The notes under the pieces: model-generated | Told to the model about the DNA's origin: nothing | Databases searched by the model: none | Seen by the model: only the letters and a program-made list of their open reading frames with translations | Shown here: positions 43,519 to 54,048 of the stretch, in pieces | Numbering within the stretch: the stretch's first letter is position 1 | Layout of the letters: the number at the start of each line of letters is the position of its first letter | Assembly (NCBI GenBank): GCA_945859605.1 | Contig: OX243822.1 | Coordinates: 8,347,356-8,411,355 of the forward strand | DNA length: 64,000 bases | Reading direction: 5' to 3' | Source of the DNA: Lumbricus rubellus | Lineage: Eukaryota > Annelida > Clitellata > Crassiclitellata > Lumbricidae | Program-made: the position numbers and the translations under genes

Positions 43519-44265
43519 ACTACTCTCTCAATGATCTCCAGTGGCTGCAGCCTGCAGGCCGCGCTACCAATCAAAGATGGCGGACTTGGCAGTTGGCAGT
43601 ACTGTTGGCATCCGTAGAGTCGCTTCGCTGGCTTCTTCTGCCTATTTGACTTCAGCTGCGTCGACTCTCGACCTGCAATCTGCCATCCTTGCGGTTGGTG
43701 GGGCAGCTCCTGACCAGTTCGTGTCGGATCTGCTGGAGGCCCGTCGTGACACCTTGCGACGACAATGCACCCCTTACCCGGAAAACAGAGCCTCTGGGAT
43801 CGGCCCCTGGTTGAAAAGGATAAGGCGGAAATCCGCCAAAGTACTGTCGGTTTAGTCGTCCGAGACAGGCTGGATGCGTCGTGCAGTCCCCATTCAGCTC
43901 ACTGGCTGCTCGCGCTTCCAATCGCCGCTTGTGGCCTTGTCCTGGATAATGAGGTGGTCCGGGTGGCGGTGGACCTGAGATTGGGCTTGGACTTGTGTGG
44001 TCCTCACACATGCCATTGTGGCGAGGGAGTTGGCCCCGAGGGCCATCATGGTTTCGTCTGTAGGAGAGCCATGGGTCGCTCCTTCGTCACCACGCCATAA
44101 ACGACATCATTTGGCGGGCCCTCCTCAGAGCTGACATCCCAAGCATCAAGGAACAGGCGGGTCCCTTTAGATCCGATGGAAAGAGGCCGGACGGGGCAAC
44201 TCTCATACCTTGGTCAGGTGGGAAGTACTTGGCGTGGGATGCCACCATTGTTCACACTTGTGCCC
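43519..44265 (+). pseudogene. LINE-like pol C-terminal fragment
   Basis: Three overlapping frames together encode an Ala-rich helical region (43541-43855), then ALPIAACGLVLDNEVVRVAV and CHCGEGVGPEGHHGFVC (a CxC…H…C metal-binding pattern). A RADIPSIKEQAG segment and DGKRPDGATLIPW come last. This order is familiar from the C-terminal region of retrotransposon pol proteins in marine invertebrates. At least two frameshifts. RT itself is absent or lies upstream beyond the MITE. Confidence 0.65.
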
Positions 44266-44418
44266 ATAGGCGTAACTTTCTATTGTGACGGTGGTGTCCG
44301 GTCACCACCACTTTTAAAAGTTGTCGTGACAGTCACCACCACTTTTTGGTCCGACAAATAAATATTTTTAGACATGAAAACAAATGCACCGTCATTGGCC
44401 ACGTCTCAGCTCCATATA

Positions 44419-45255
44419 CACGGTGTCCCAATTGAACTGATACCCTTTTTGTTTTGGCGATATACTTGGCAATTCTAAATGAAACTCAATAAAATTTCAG
44501 ACAATGCAAGAGGGATAAATTATCAATGTTTCCTGAAATTTTTATCCAATTCTAACAACAGAGTCAGAAGTTATGCACATTCAAATTTGGGCAAAGAGAA
44601 TTTTAAGTTTCCAACATGTAAAAGATAGAAAATTATTGTTTGCATCTGCACGCCTTACTTTCTAAATTAATAAATATGACGTCAAATTCCCGTCATTTCC
44701 ATTTTAGGGGACAATAATAAAAGTGATTTTCAGGAAAGATGATTTAAGTTTAATAAAAATTGAATAGAAGAAAAACATTACGGTGCAAACGGTTTTTAAA
44801 GGAATTTCCTGACAGAAACTGACCCATCGGAGCCTTTTGAAACTCGCGTATAATAGGCTACGTGACGTTGACCAGTGACCGCTTCAAACAGCGAAATGTG
44901 GAAGAATGGAATCGTTTTGATCACGGGATTTTTGGCAATGCAATCAATGAATGGCGAAAGCGCCTTAGAGCATGCTTTCGAGCTAATGGAGGACATTTTG
45001 AACACCAGCTTTGAAGAACAGCGCTAACAGTAGGCCTATAATTTCCTATCTTTTACATGTTGGAAACTTAAAATTTTCGTTGCCCAAATTCTAACATGCA
45101 TAACTTCGGACTCTGTTGGTAGAATTGGATGACATTTTCAGGGAACACTGGTGCTTTATCCCTCTTGCATTCGCTGAACTTTTATGAAGTTTTATTTAGA
45201 ATTGACAAGTATATCGCCAAAACAAAAAGGGTATCAGTTCAATTGGGACACCGTG
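44419..45255. mobile_element. Mariner-type MITE with long TIRs, TSD TA
   Basis: TA precedes CACGGTGTCCCAATTGAAC, and its complement is followed by TA. The inverted arms are about 220 bp with scattered substitutions (through CCAACATGTAAAAGATAG). A central 70-codon minus-strand frame (45005-44796) has no recognised domain. Confidence 0.88.
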
Positions 45256-45300
45256 TAGAAGTGTGCTCAACACTATAGCCTCATATAACCGGATCTTAGT

Positions 45301-45552
45301 CTACAAGCTACATCCATTGCTTTTCCATATCTTCTCTAGTTTTCCAAAAGCCGCATTTGCCTTCCAAATACGAATCTTTATTTCTTTATCGCATCTACTG
45401 TCGGCTGATAGTGTGCTGCCGAGGTAACAGAAGTCTTCCACTATGTCCACACTTCTATCTGTAATCCTGATCTCATCTGTCTCCCTCCACTTTGTTGAGG
45501 CTGCGCTAGGCCCAGAGGAGTCAAAGAGCGAGAAACGACCTTGAGCTGCCAA
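45301..45552 (-). pseudogene. RTE-like LINE RT fragment
   Basis: VDIVEDFCYLGSTLSADSRC followed by DKEIKIRIWKANAAFGKLEKIW matches the same region of the LINE at 51726-52682. An isolated fragment. Confidence 0.75.
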
Positions 45553-45868
45553 AGATGGTAGTAACAGCTATTACATAGAAGGTAAATGTGCCGCGTAAAT
45601 GTGAATTCCTCGTCTAGGATGACTCTAATTCCAGGCTAAGTGGGAAAAGTGAAATGTATTTCAAGTATAGGGAGATTAAATCGTCTTAGGAGCTGTAGTG
45701 TTGAGGCGTTTCAAGCCAGATAGGCTAAGCCGAGTCTGTTAAATATAGGGCCTAACGACTGCATAGAAACTGCATAATCGCTGTGTGATTGTTCTGGCTA
45801 CCATTGTGGTGGGTTTAAATCAAGAAAAGAGTGACTCAATTCGAGGATCTTGAATATTTTGGTGGTTG

Positions 45869-47113
45869 CAGGGCCGTTTTAAGGAATTTTGGGGCCCTAG
45901 GCACAAACACTAATTCTAAACGCAACTAGGCTCTGAGTCTCATCTAGTTCCCTTCCTCTGAGGTAAATCAAGGTTTCTGGGGGACTGAGAACGAGTATAT
46001 GCCGGTCGATCTCTGAGATGCGTAGCGCCGGGTGGGGAGGGGCAAAGGGAGGGAATGTGCGCTCCCCACCAGAAAATTTTGAATTTTTACATTGCATTTA
46101 CAGCATTTTAAGCTGCCATCTTAACAAAATTTCTCAACTATTGCAGTGCTGATCTGAATAGTCTAAGACTTCAATAAATGTTCTTATACAATTATAATAA
46201 CTTCTTTATCAGTTTCCACAATGTAATGGTAGCATTGTAAGCTGCGATTCTAACTAAATTATTATATTAGGCTATTTCAGTGCTGACAAAAAGAGTGGGT
46301 GAAAATTTCAATTAGTAGGCCTATTTTACAATAATAATTTCGTTGCGTATCAAGTTCTGCAAATCAGTTCTGCTGCTTCTGGACCATTGCAGTATAATGT
46401 ATAACTGCAGACAGCTGTAGGCCTATAGTCTATGCCCGACTTTCTTGCACTGGAATTAGCTTATTCCCATTGCTCAAAAAGATCCTACATTGCTGACCAG
46501 GACACGTACAGTTATCAGATTAGTTACAAAATAATATTGCACAGACCAAGGAAGAACTACCAAAATCGGAAAGCCGTGTAGTAGACTAATGATGCCATAC
46601 CCAGGTATCACTAAGTGTTAGTTGTACCGGGTACAAAAATAGTCTTTGTACAAATATTAACAGTAAATTAGGCTACACGCATTGTAATTGTAATGTAAAC
46701 GGCAACTAAAAACTATTAGGCTCTTAATTTTGATCAAATGTCTGGGTAGTCATTTTTAGGTGAAGCTCCCCATGAAGATACCTAGATTAAACACTGAACG
46801 TAATACGATTTCCGCCTCAATCTCTCAGTCTCAGATATAGAGTATTGCATTCATGCCTTCTATGTGCATGTATACCATTTTGTTACATATGTTAATGATA
46901 TTGTACACTGCTTAGGCCTACACAGCAATATTTGTATTAAAAATGTAAAATAAATGTTAGTTTAAAATAGGCCTACATCAAAGTTCGTATAACATGCTGC
47001 TCATTTGTTATGTGATGTAGTCTATTATTTATATTTTGGGTCGCCGCGGGGCCCCCCTGTTGCGCGGGGCTCTAGGCCCGTGCCTCGCGTGCCTAGGCGT
47101 TAAAACGGCTCTG
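45869..47113. mobile_element. hAT-type element, TSD GGTGGTTG
   Basis: Ends CAGGGCCGTTTTAAGG and the complement of CAGAGCCGTTTTAACG. Flanked by GGTGGTTG at 45861-45868 and 47114-47121. A diverged E9-like copy is nested inside; no transposase. Confidence 0.9.
45933..46798 (-). mobile_element. Old, diverged E9-related copy
   Basis: Ends with the intact E9 terminus CTAGATTAAACACTG at 46798. The other end (CTGAGTCTCATCTAG) is decayed. The body keeps AGCATTTTAAGCTGCCATCTT-type units without the homogeneous 86-bp array. Flanking 9-mers do not match. Confidence 0.65.
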
Positions 47114-47121
47114 GGTGGTTG

Positions 47122-48014
47122 AAGTTTTATAGGTGGCTTACGTACAGTATAGGAAGCCTAGTTGCATAGGGCGCCGCGCGCTGCGCTTCGCTATCCTCGA
47201 TGACTGAACGGTTCCTTTCGCACGCTCTGCGAGAATGCAGAGCTGTTCCTTCGAGCACTGCGGTCGTTCCAACAGCCTGGAACGGGCCAGCTTCCGTTGG
47301 CTATGCGGCTCCTCCCAATCTTTCAGTTTTGCAAACTGTTGCAGACTCCTTTTCCCGCTAGGCCTAACCAAGGGTCGAGCACCTCTGAGTAGGGATCTTG
47401 AAAGGCGCTATATAATAGAATAATTTTCCATTGATTGATTTAAAATTATAGCATGAATTCCGTGTCATTAGGCCTAGTGCTTTATTGATACGAAATTCAT
47501 TAAACATCCAAAAGTTTAGTAGTTACAAAAGTGTGTGTTCATTTTTCAGGGGTGGGGATCCTTCAATGGTCATCTGTCATGACCTTCTAATTTAGGCGCT
47601 AAATAATAATTAGCGGCGCTTACCAGTTACCAAGTAGGCTACAAGTCCCGTAAATCGTCATCGTATTTATTTAGTGCAGTGATTTCAATAGAACAAGACT
47701 AAATCCGCGATGATCGAAAGCATCATTGCGTAAGGTATTAATATAAAAATTATTGTAAAAAAACAAGTCCCTTAAATCGTCATCGTATTTATTTAGCGCA
47801 GTGATTTCAATAGAACAAGACTAGACCTAACTCCGTGATGATCGAAAGCATCATTGCGTATAACCACAGAATAACTTTAAATGTCTTATTGTCAACAGGC
47901 CTATCTAGTACTGCGCTGAAGCTTCGAAATAATATTTATTTTAAATTGTACGAATTGAAAGACCTACAATGCATTTACGTTGATACCGTAGGCCTAGACT
48001 GCAAACATTAGGCT
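47122..48014. other. Non-coding, two tandem-like 130-bp blocks
   Basis: 47640-47740 and 47765-47870 repeat AAGTCCC.TAAATCGTCATCG…GATCGAAAGCATCATTGCGTA, a direct duplication. GGCGCTATATAATAGAATAA near 47405 resembles SINE/L2 3' tails. Confidence 0.5.
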
Positions 48015-48767
48015 ATAATATACAGGGGCGGAAACCTGGTCCGAACTTTGGGGGGGGGACGGACGAGCGGCCGAAAGTCGATTGCTGAGGCGCGAAACGC
48101 CGAGTTGGGAGGGGTGAAGGAAGGCTGTTTTTTAATGTTCACATCTAATTGTAGCATTTTAGCTGTCATCCAAAATCAAAAAATTGTCCATTTTCTCAGT
48201 CCCGATAGAAGTTGTTCAAACTCTAATTTGTTATTGAAAACGATCGGAGACCATATTTTATTAGACACCTCTTTAAAGGTTATAAAATGAATTTATAAAA
48301 TGATGGAATTTGCCAAATTTCACACAATTGCTTTGCAAAAAACATTCGAAGCATTTAACATAGACACCTCTGTAATGTATGAAATCAACGATATATATAT
48401 AAGAAAAACATACTATAATATACTGAATTTTAGTCAAATTCATGACAAAATTCTTTGTGTTAATTTTTTAATGCAAATTATGTTTAATAGAAAGAATGGA
48501 AAAGAAACACAGATAGAAATGAAAACCTACTCGTGTCTATAATTATTAATATACCTGCTATCAGAGCATTTCAAAGAAAGTTTCAGAACTGTATGACACT
48601 TTCTCAATCTTTCGATATTCCCTAGTAGAAAACTGCCAATCACATGACAATGGTTTTTAAAAACTATTTTTTGCTGCGAGGATGCGATTTTATAACTATC
48701 TGGTAGTCTAAAGTTGCGCATTTGCTCCCTGATCACGAGACCTGGCTTGTGACTTGTGATCTGTGAA

Positions 48768-49512
48768 GTATTACCAGCGATTTTCGGGTGTCTAAGAACA
48801 ATATTTTGATTCTCGTACTATCAACAATGTTCGGGTGTCTAAGAACAAAATTATTGATTTAAGTATTATTAACGATTTTCGGGTGTCTAAGGACAACATA
48901 TTAGATTTAGTTATTATCAACGATTTTGGGTCGTCTAAGGACATCAGTTTGATTCCAGTATTATCAACGATTTTCTGGTGTCTAAGGACATTATTTTGAC
49001 TTTCGTACTATCCATGATTTTCGGGTGTGTAAGGATATTTTTTTTTATTCCAGTTTTATCAACAATTTTCGAGTGTATAAGGACATCATTTTGATTCCAG
49101 AATTATTGAGGATTTTCAAATGTGTAAGGACATCACTTTGATTCCAGTATTATCAACATTTTTCGGGTGTGTAAAATTGTAAACACATAATTTTGATTTT
49201 GGTTTTATCAACAATTTCGAGGAAAGTAGTTTTTTAACGACCGTGTTTGACCAAAGGGCCTTTACAGTCGGAGGCAGAGAACAACCTCTTACTCCACGTT
49301 TATATTGCGACCGAGCCACCCGCAGTAAAGATCCGAGAAATTAATCTCTGACCGGGAATCGAACCCGGGCCGCCGGCGCGGCGAGCGGGCTACAACCCAC
49401 TCGGCCAAGCATGATCTCTAACGATTTCGATTGTGTAAGGACATCAATTTGAATCATGTATTACCAACGATTTTCGGGTGTGTAAAGACATCATATTGAT
49501 TCCAGTATAATC
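48768..49512. repeat. About 47-bp tandem repeat
   Basis: Units of GTATTATCAACGATTTTCGG, GTGTCTAAGGACATCA and a TTTGATTCCA end. About a dozen copies, interrupted by a SINE at about 49219-49424. Confidence 0.9.
49219..49424 (-). mobile_element. tRNA-derived SINE
   Basis: On the minus strand, GCTTGGCCGAGTGGG (A box) and GGGTTCGATTCCCGG (B box) are spaced as in a tRNA, followed by about 130 bp of unrelated body. It interrupts the 47-bp tandem array; ATTTCGA on both sides is a possible short target duplication. The acceptor stem does not pair, so it is not a functional tRNA gene. Confidence 0.7.
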
Positions 49513-50601
49513 AGTTTGCTTACCACAGTCTCTATGTCAAGTCCTCCTCGATCTTCTCTTCCACCTAAACGTGTAACTGGTTACTCCCTTATGCCCCACT
49601 GCATAATCTGCAGATTCAACGATGTGAATCGTTGTTTGAAAATGGATTTATCACCAGAATTCTATAAAGTTAACTTGTTTGACGATGATAGTTTAGATTA
49701 GTAACTATTCAACTTGCAAATTAATTCGTACGTTTTTATTGCCTATTTCTACTTCGATATATAATAATGATGTTCTATGTCCCATTGTTCTTTTTCAAGA
49801 GGAGTAATATACAAATACTTACTTACTAACTTATCTACTTTCCATATTATTTTCGATGTTGAACATGACGCTGATTCGAGCCTGAAGGAAAGATGAAAGA
49901 AATGTAGCAGAAACCCGATATATGACTTTTTGCGACGTTGGGTGTTGGCAATGTTATTATAATAATTGGTTGTAAGTTAAAAGAGGTGTCTTATCTATAC
50001 AGTATAATGTTCGCAATCTATCCAACGTGGGACTTAATAACTTTTGGTTAGTACCTGGATTGCCCTGAAAATCATATCATTATAAATATTTACTTCTTCT
50101 GCTAAACTTTTTTTCTCTAGTTCCCTACTGAAGATTGTGTACATGTCCTAACGCTTAAACATTGGGGGGGGGGACAAATGCATGGGCCGTCCCCCCCAAC
50201 GTCTTTATTGGGGGGGACCGTCCCCCCCTGTCCCCCCCCTAGGTTTCCGCCCCTGATAATATAATAAATCTCCAAAGAGTCAACAACGATCAAGCAAATT
50301 CCGCGTTCTGACTAAAAATACATAGAATTAAACAGAAAATCAAACATCGACCAGCATGGATCGGTAAATATCAACACGAAAATTAAGCACAAGTTAATAA
50401 AATGCTCAAATCAGAAACAGAGAATGAACTTTTGCGTGCATATGTGACAACACGAGTACCTGAATGAAGCTGCAAACACATTATGATAAACATATAAGAT
50501 TACTCACCTACACAGATACATATACCATACATGCATACCAGTACATACAGTCATACATTCCAAGTATATACTAAAAATGTACAGCAAAATCAATGTGAAT
50601 G

Positions 50602-51650
50602 TTGGCCTTTATCATTCATTTATTCATTCATAACAAAGATTTATATAGCACCCTTTCACAGTTATGGATTAACATTTTATTATTATAACAATTTATTATT
50701 ATTTTATAATAATTTATTATTTTTAAATTATAATTATTTATTATAATTTTATTATAATAATTTGTTCTGTAAACTTAGAAAAATGGTGGCAGAACACAAT
50801 TAGGCCTACAAAACATTTCATGACCATGCAAATCATACTGCAATCTTTCATTCGCAGAGCTGTTAAATACTGACCCTCCAAGATAACTACAGTCCAATTC
50901 CGGCTACAAGAAACTTTTCAACAGTCTTCAGATCCTTGTAAATGGTGTAACATGTATGCGGTCTCTAGCAAAAAGAACACGCAGGTCAGATGGAAGGTTA
51001 TTTCACATGGTTGGATGAACCAAGAAAAAAGACATGACATTGCATTTTTGTGCACTTGTTATAGCGCCCCTTCAAGGCATCTACTCAGAAGCGCCCCTGA
51101 CTACAGCGTGCTGAGCGCGGACACTGAATTGGAGTTTCACGCCAAAGCGCTGAGCTATTGCGAGTGAAGGACTTGCCTAACGTCGTTACAAGGCGGCTTG
51201 AGGTGGATTCGAATCTACAACCCTCCAGCTACAAGGCAACGAACATACCTACTACACCACCGCACCCCGCTTTAAAGTGTGTGCAAAGCAAACAGCAAGT
51301 TCACCTTCACATAAACTTTGCACGATTTCAATAATCCACATATCACATCGTATCTACAAATTTATAAAACACCTCTTACAGTGCACACCAATCAGAGGTG
51401 CTCCCAGTGCAAAAGACCCAGAGAAAAGAAAGTATATTTTTATGGCGGCGAAAAAAGTGTTTCGGGTAACAGTAAATAATGAAGAACGTGTCAAATAGAA
51501 AGAACGAACTCCAAAGTGCAGGACCAAATGTTAATATCATAGCACATTGTGAAAATGTATGCTCCTGAGAACTTTTCCAGACTAGCTGCATACTAGCCAA
51601 CACATCTAAGAATACTCCTAGCATAGATTGCGGTTTCATTATCACATTTA
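50602..51650 (+). repeat. Inverted segmental duplication, arm 1
   Basis: Matches the reverse complement of 57745-59150 along its length, from CATTCATTTATTCATTCATAA to the GGTTTCATTATCACATTTA region. It carries a tRNA-derived SINE with B-box GATTCGAATC at about 51209. Confidence 0.85.
51000..51275 (-). mobile_element. tRNA-derived SINE (in duplication arm 1)
   Basis: Minus strand: GCGGGGTGCGGTGGTGTAGT, then GGAGGGTTGTAGATTCGAAT (B box), then a body shared with 58446-58700. Confidence 0.75.
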
Positions 51651-51725
51651 TATGACTCCACTAGACCATGCTCATGATATATCAATGCTAAGTAAGAAAT
51701 GCACTTACATGTACACACTTAGCAC

Positions 51726-52990
51726 TTAGTCCTTCCTCGCGCTGGCAGCGCATCGGGCGACACAGCCTCTCCACGTTATCCTGTCTTCTGCAGCCATCCG
51801 AGCATCCTCCCACGTCATTTCGCCGCCTTCCAAATCCTGAGTAACCGTGCTTCGCCAGGTCTTTCTGGGTCTTCCTCGACTCCTTTTCCATCCCGTCGGC
51901 GTCCAATCCAGTATCTGCTTTAGATTTCTCTTGTCTTCCGATCTATGTACGTGACCCAACCAACGTAAACGCATCTTCTTCAGCATGTCTTCCAGTTTCT
52001 CCATAGATGTTCTCCTTCTTACTTCTTCATTTCTGATCTTGTCCCTCCAAGTGATCTTCAATATCCTTCTCAGCCAACGATGATGTGCTGCCTCCAGTTT
52101 CTTCATATTGGCTTTTGTCATAGGCCATGTCTCTGCCCCATACAGCAACGTTGTCAATACCAAAGCTCTATACAATCTTGTCTTTGTTACTATACTGAGT
52201 CCTTTGTTCCTCCATATGTTGTTCAACCTTCCAAATGTGGCATTGGCTTTGCCCATTCTGCTTCCAATCTCCTTATCACAGCTACCATTGTTTGAAATTG
52301 CACTTCCCAGGTAGCAGAAGTGCTCCACCTCCTCCAGCACATCCTTCCCAACTTTGATGTTCTCCGTCGTTGTCCATTTTCCTATTTTCATAATCTTTGT
52401 TTTTGTGGTGTTGATCTTTAATCTCTCCACACTGTTCGTGAGTTTACTCATCCCTCCCCAAGACTCCTCCAGTAGTGCTATATCGTCTGCGAAGTCTAAG
52501 TCCGGCAGTTTTCCGGCTCCTTTCCACTCCAGCCCACACTCTCCATCTTTTGTGCTCCGTCTCATCACCCAATCGATCGTTATCAGGAACAGCAATGGTG
52601 ACAAGATGCAACCCTGACGCACCCCTGCGTCAGGGTTGTGCATACCTTCTCTGGTATACCGTATTGTGCGAGGATGTTCCACACCACAGGTCTTTGGACG
52701 CTGTCAAATGCCTTTTTGAAGTCGACGAAGTTGACAAGCACATTAACATTCCCCTCTACGCACTTCTCGATAATCTGTCTCAGTATGAAGATCTGCTCGC
52801 TGCATGACCTGCCCTTTCTGAAGCCCGCCTGTTGTTGTCTCAGAATGTTATCTACTGCGCCCTGTATTCTTCTCAAGATTATGCTGGCCAGCACCTTACC
52901 AGGTATGGAGAGCAACGTGATTCCTCTCCAATTGTAAGAAATGCACATTGGTATTATGACACTGCTGTTGACTTTCAATGCAATGGCCAT
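51726..52990 (-). pseudogene. RTE-like LINE, RT and C-terminal region
   Basis: 52990-52583 encodes WRGITLLSIPGKVLASIILR, QQAGFRKGRSC and VNFVDFKKAFDSVQRPVVW (first catalytic Asp). 52682-51726 encodes VRQGCILSPLLF, LPDLDFADDIALL (catalytic box), a VEHFCYLGSAISNNGSCDKE segment and the C-terminal GRPRKTWRSTV tail. Between them about 40 residues are deleted and the frame changes; a perfect 13-bp hairpin (52609-52638) marks the junction. The endonuclease is missing: the LINE is truncated at about 52990. Clade assignment to RTE is from motif pattern and is moderate. Confidence 0.85.
52609..52638. repeat. 13-bp perfect hairpin at RT deletion junction
   Basis: CAACCCTGACGCA, loop CCCC, TGCGTCAGGGTTG. 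Confidence 0.85.
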
Positions 52991-53004
52991 AAATTAGGGG
53001 GAGA

Positions 53005-53960
53005 GTGCTACAAGACGCCCATGGCGAGTAAGACGCCCATCCCCTTTAAAACGGTTGAAAAGACACATATTCGTGTTTTAGTTGTCTCATTGCATGCAGC
53101 GACATCTTTTGAACCTTCCATAAGAGTAATGTTTCAATATTCGAGATATTGACGCCATAAATCAATTTTCTAGATTTTCACCACTTTTGTGTAAGTACAC
53201 ATTTACGAATCTTCCTAATTTTCTCTTTAGCCTAATGCAGTACCAATTCGCGCATTTCAACGTTTATTTAGGGTTCATTTATAGTTGTTTTATGGTTTTA
53301 TCTAACTAGTAAACATTGACATTGTTAAATAAAATGGCGTCAGTAGATAGGTACTCAAATTACAAGAAGCCCATGGGCGTCTTGAAAACATAGATAGCAT
53401 AGAGATTACAAGAAGCCCATGGTCATCTTGAATGTATAGGAAGCATAGAGATTACAAGATGCCCATGAGCGTCTTTGATACTATGAGCAAATGGTCAAGA
53501 ATTGGTGTCTACCATGACACCACCTTCTACTCATAAAAATACGGGCTCATATACAAATCTATCAGTGTTTATTGAATCTATTTCACCCTTGCCCAAAACT
53601 TCATTGAAATAGAAAGAATGCAGGACGTGGAAAGGCTGATGTCATGCAGAATGTATAGACGAAGAGACATCCAAAGAATTCGTGTGTGACTTTTGTCGCT
53701 AGTCTGTAAATAAAGTGAAAATGACAATACTGACTTACAACATGAGATTGGATCTTTGCTTCTCGGTGTTTTAAGTTGCTCTGTATCTTTAGGATCTTTT
53801 AGTTATGGTTTAATTTGCTCTCTCTGAAGCAGTTTATTGTTTTAATCTAAAATGCATGATTGCAATGCCTCTTATTTTTAATCGATTTCCATTGCTCCAA
53901 GATGCCCATCCTATGGGCGTCTTGTAGTATATGGTTCCTAAGACGCCCAGTTTGGAGGGG
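53005..53960. repeat. AAGACGCCCAT-containing repeat element
   Basis: GCTACAAGACGCCCAT on the left (about 53008) and ATGGGCGTCTTGTAG on the right (about 53915) are inverted. The same 10-mer or its complement recurs internally at about 53030, 53370, 53410, 53460 and 53940. Its first 245 bp equal 20575-20870. No ORF. Confidence 0.7.
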
Positions 53961-54048
53961 TCTACCTTTTTTAATTTACACAATTGGTCTTATTGAATTG
54001 TGTTCTGTGGTGGCTGTCATTGCTTCATTAATGATCACTCTTTACATT

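Larger units (their letters stand above)
48023..50255. mobile_element. hAT-type element with 47-bp minisatellite, TSD ATAATATA
   Basis: Ends CAGGGGCGGAAACCT and AGGTTTCCGCCCCTG are perfect inverted repeats. Flanked by ATAATATA at 48015-48022 and 50256-50263. The MITE at 6012 shares these ends. No transposase. Confidence 0.93.

Noticed and set aside
43541..44100. Host gene with Cys/His cluster
   Set aside because: Frames are broken and the motif order fits a retrotransposon pol tail.
49340..49412. tRNA gene on the minus strand
   Set aside because: A and B boxes are good, but the acceptor stem does not pair and a SINE body follows. Called a tRNA-derived SINE.
48768..49512. CRISPR-like array
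   Set aside because: Units are contiguous with no distinct spacers, and the DNA is eukaryotic; it is a plain tandem repeat.
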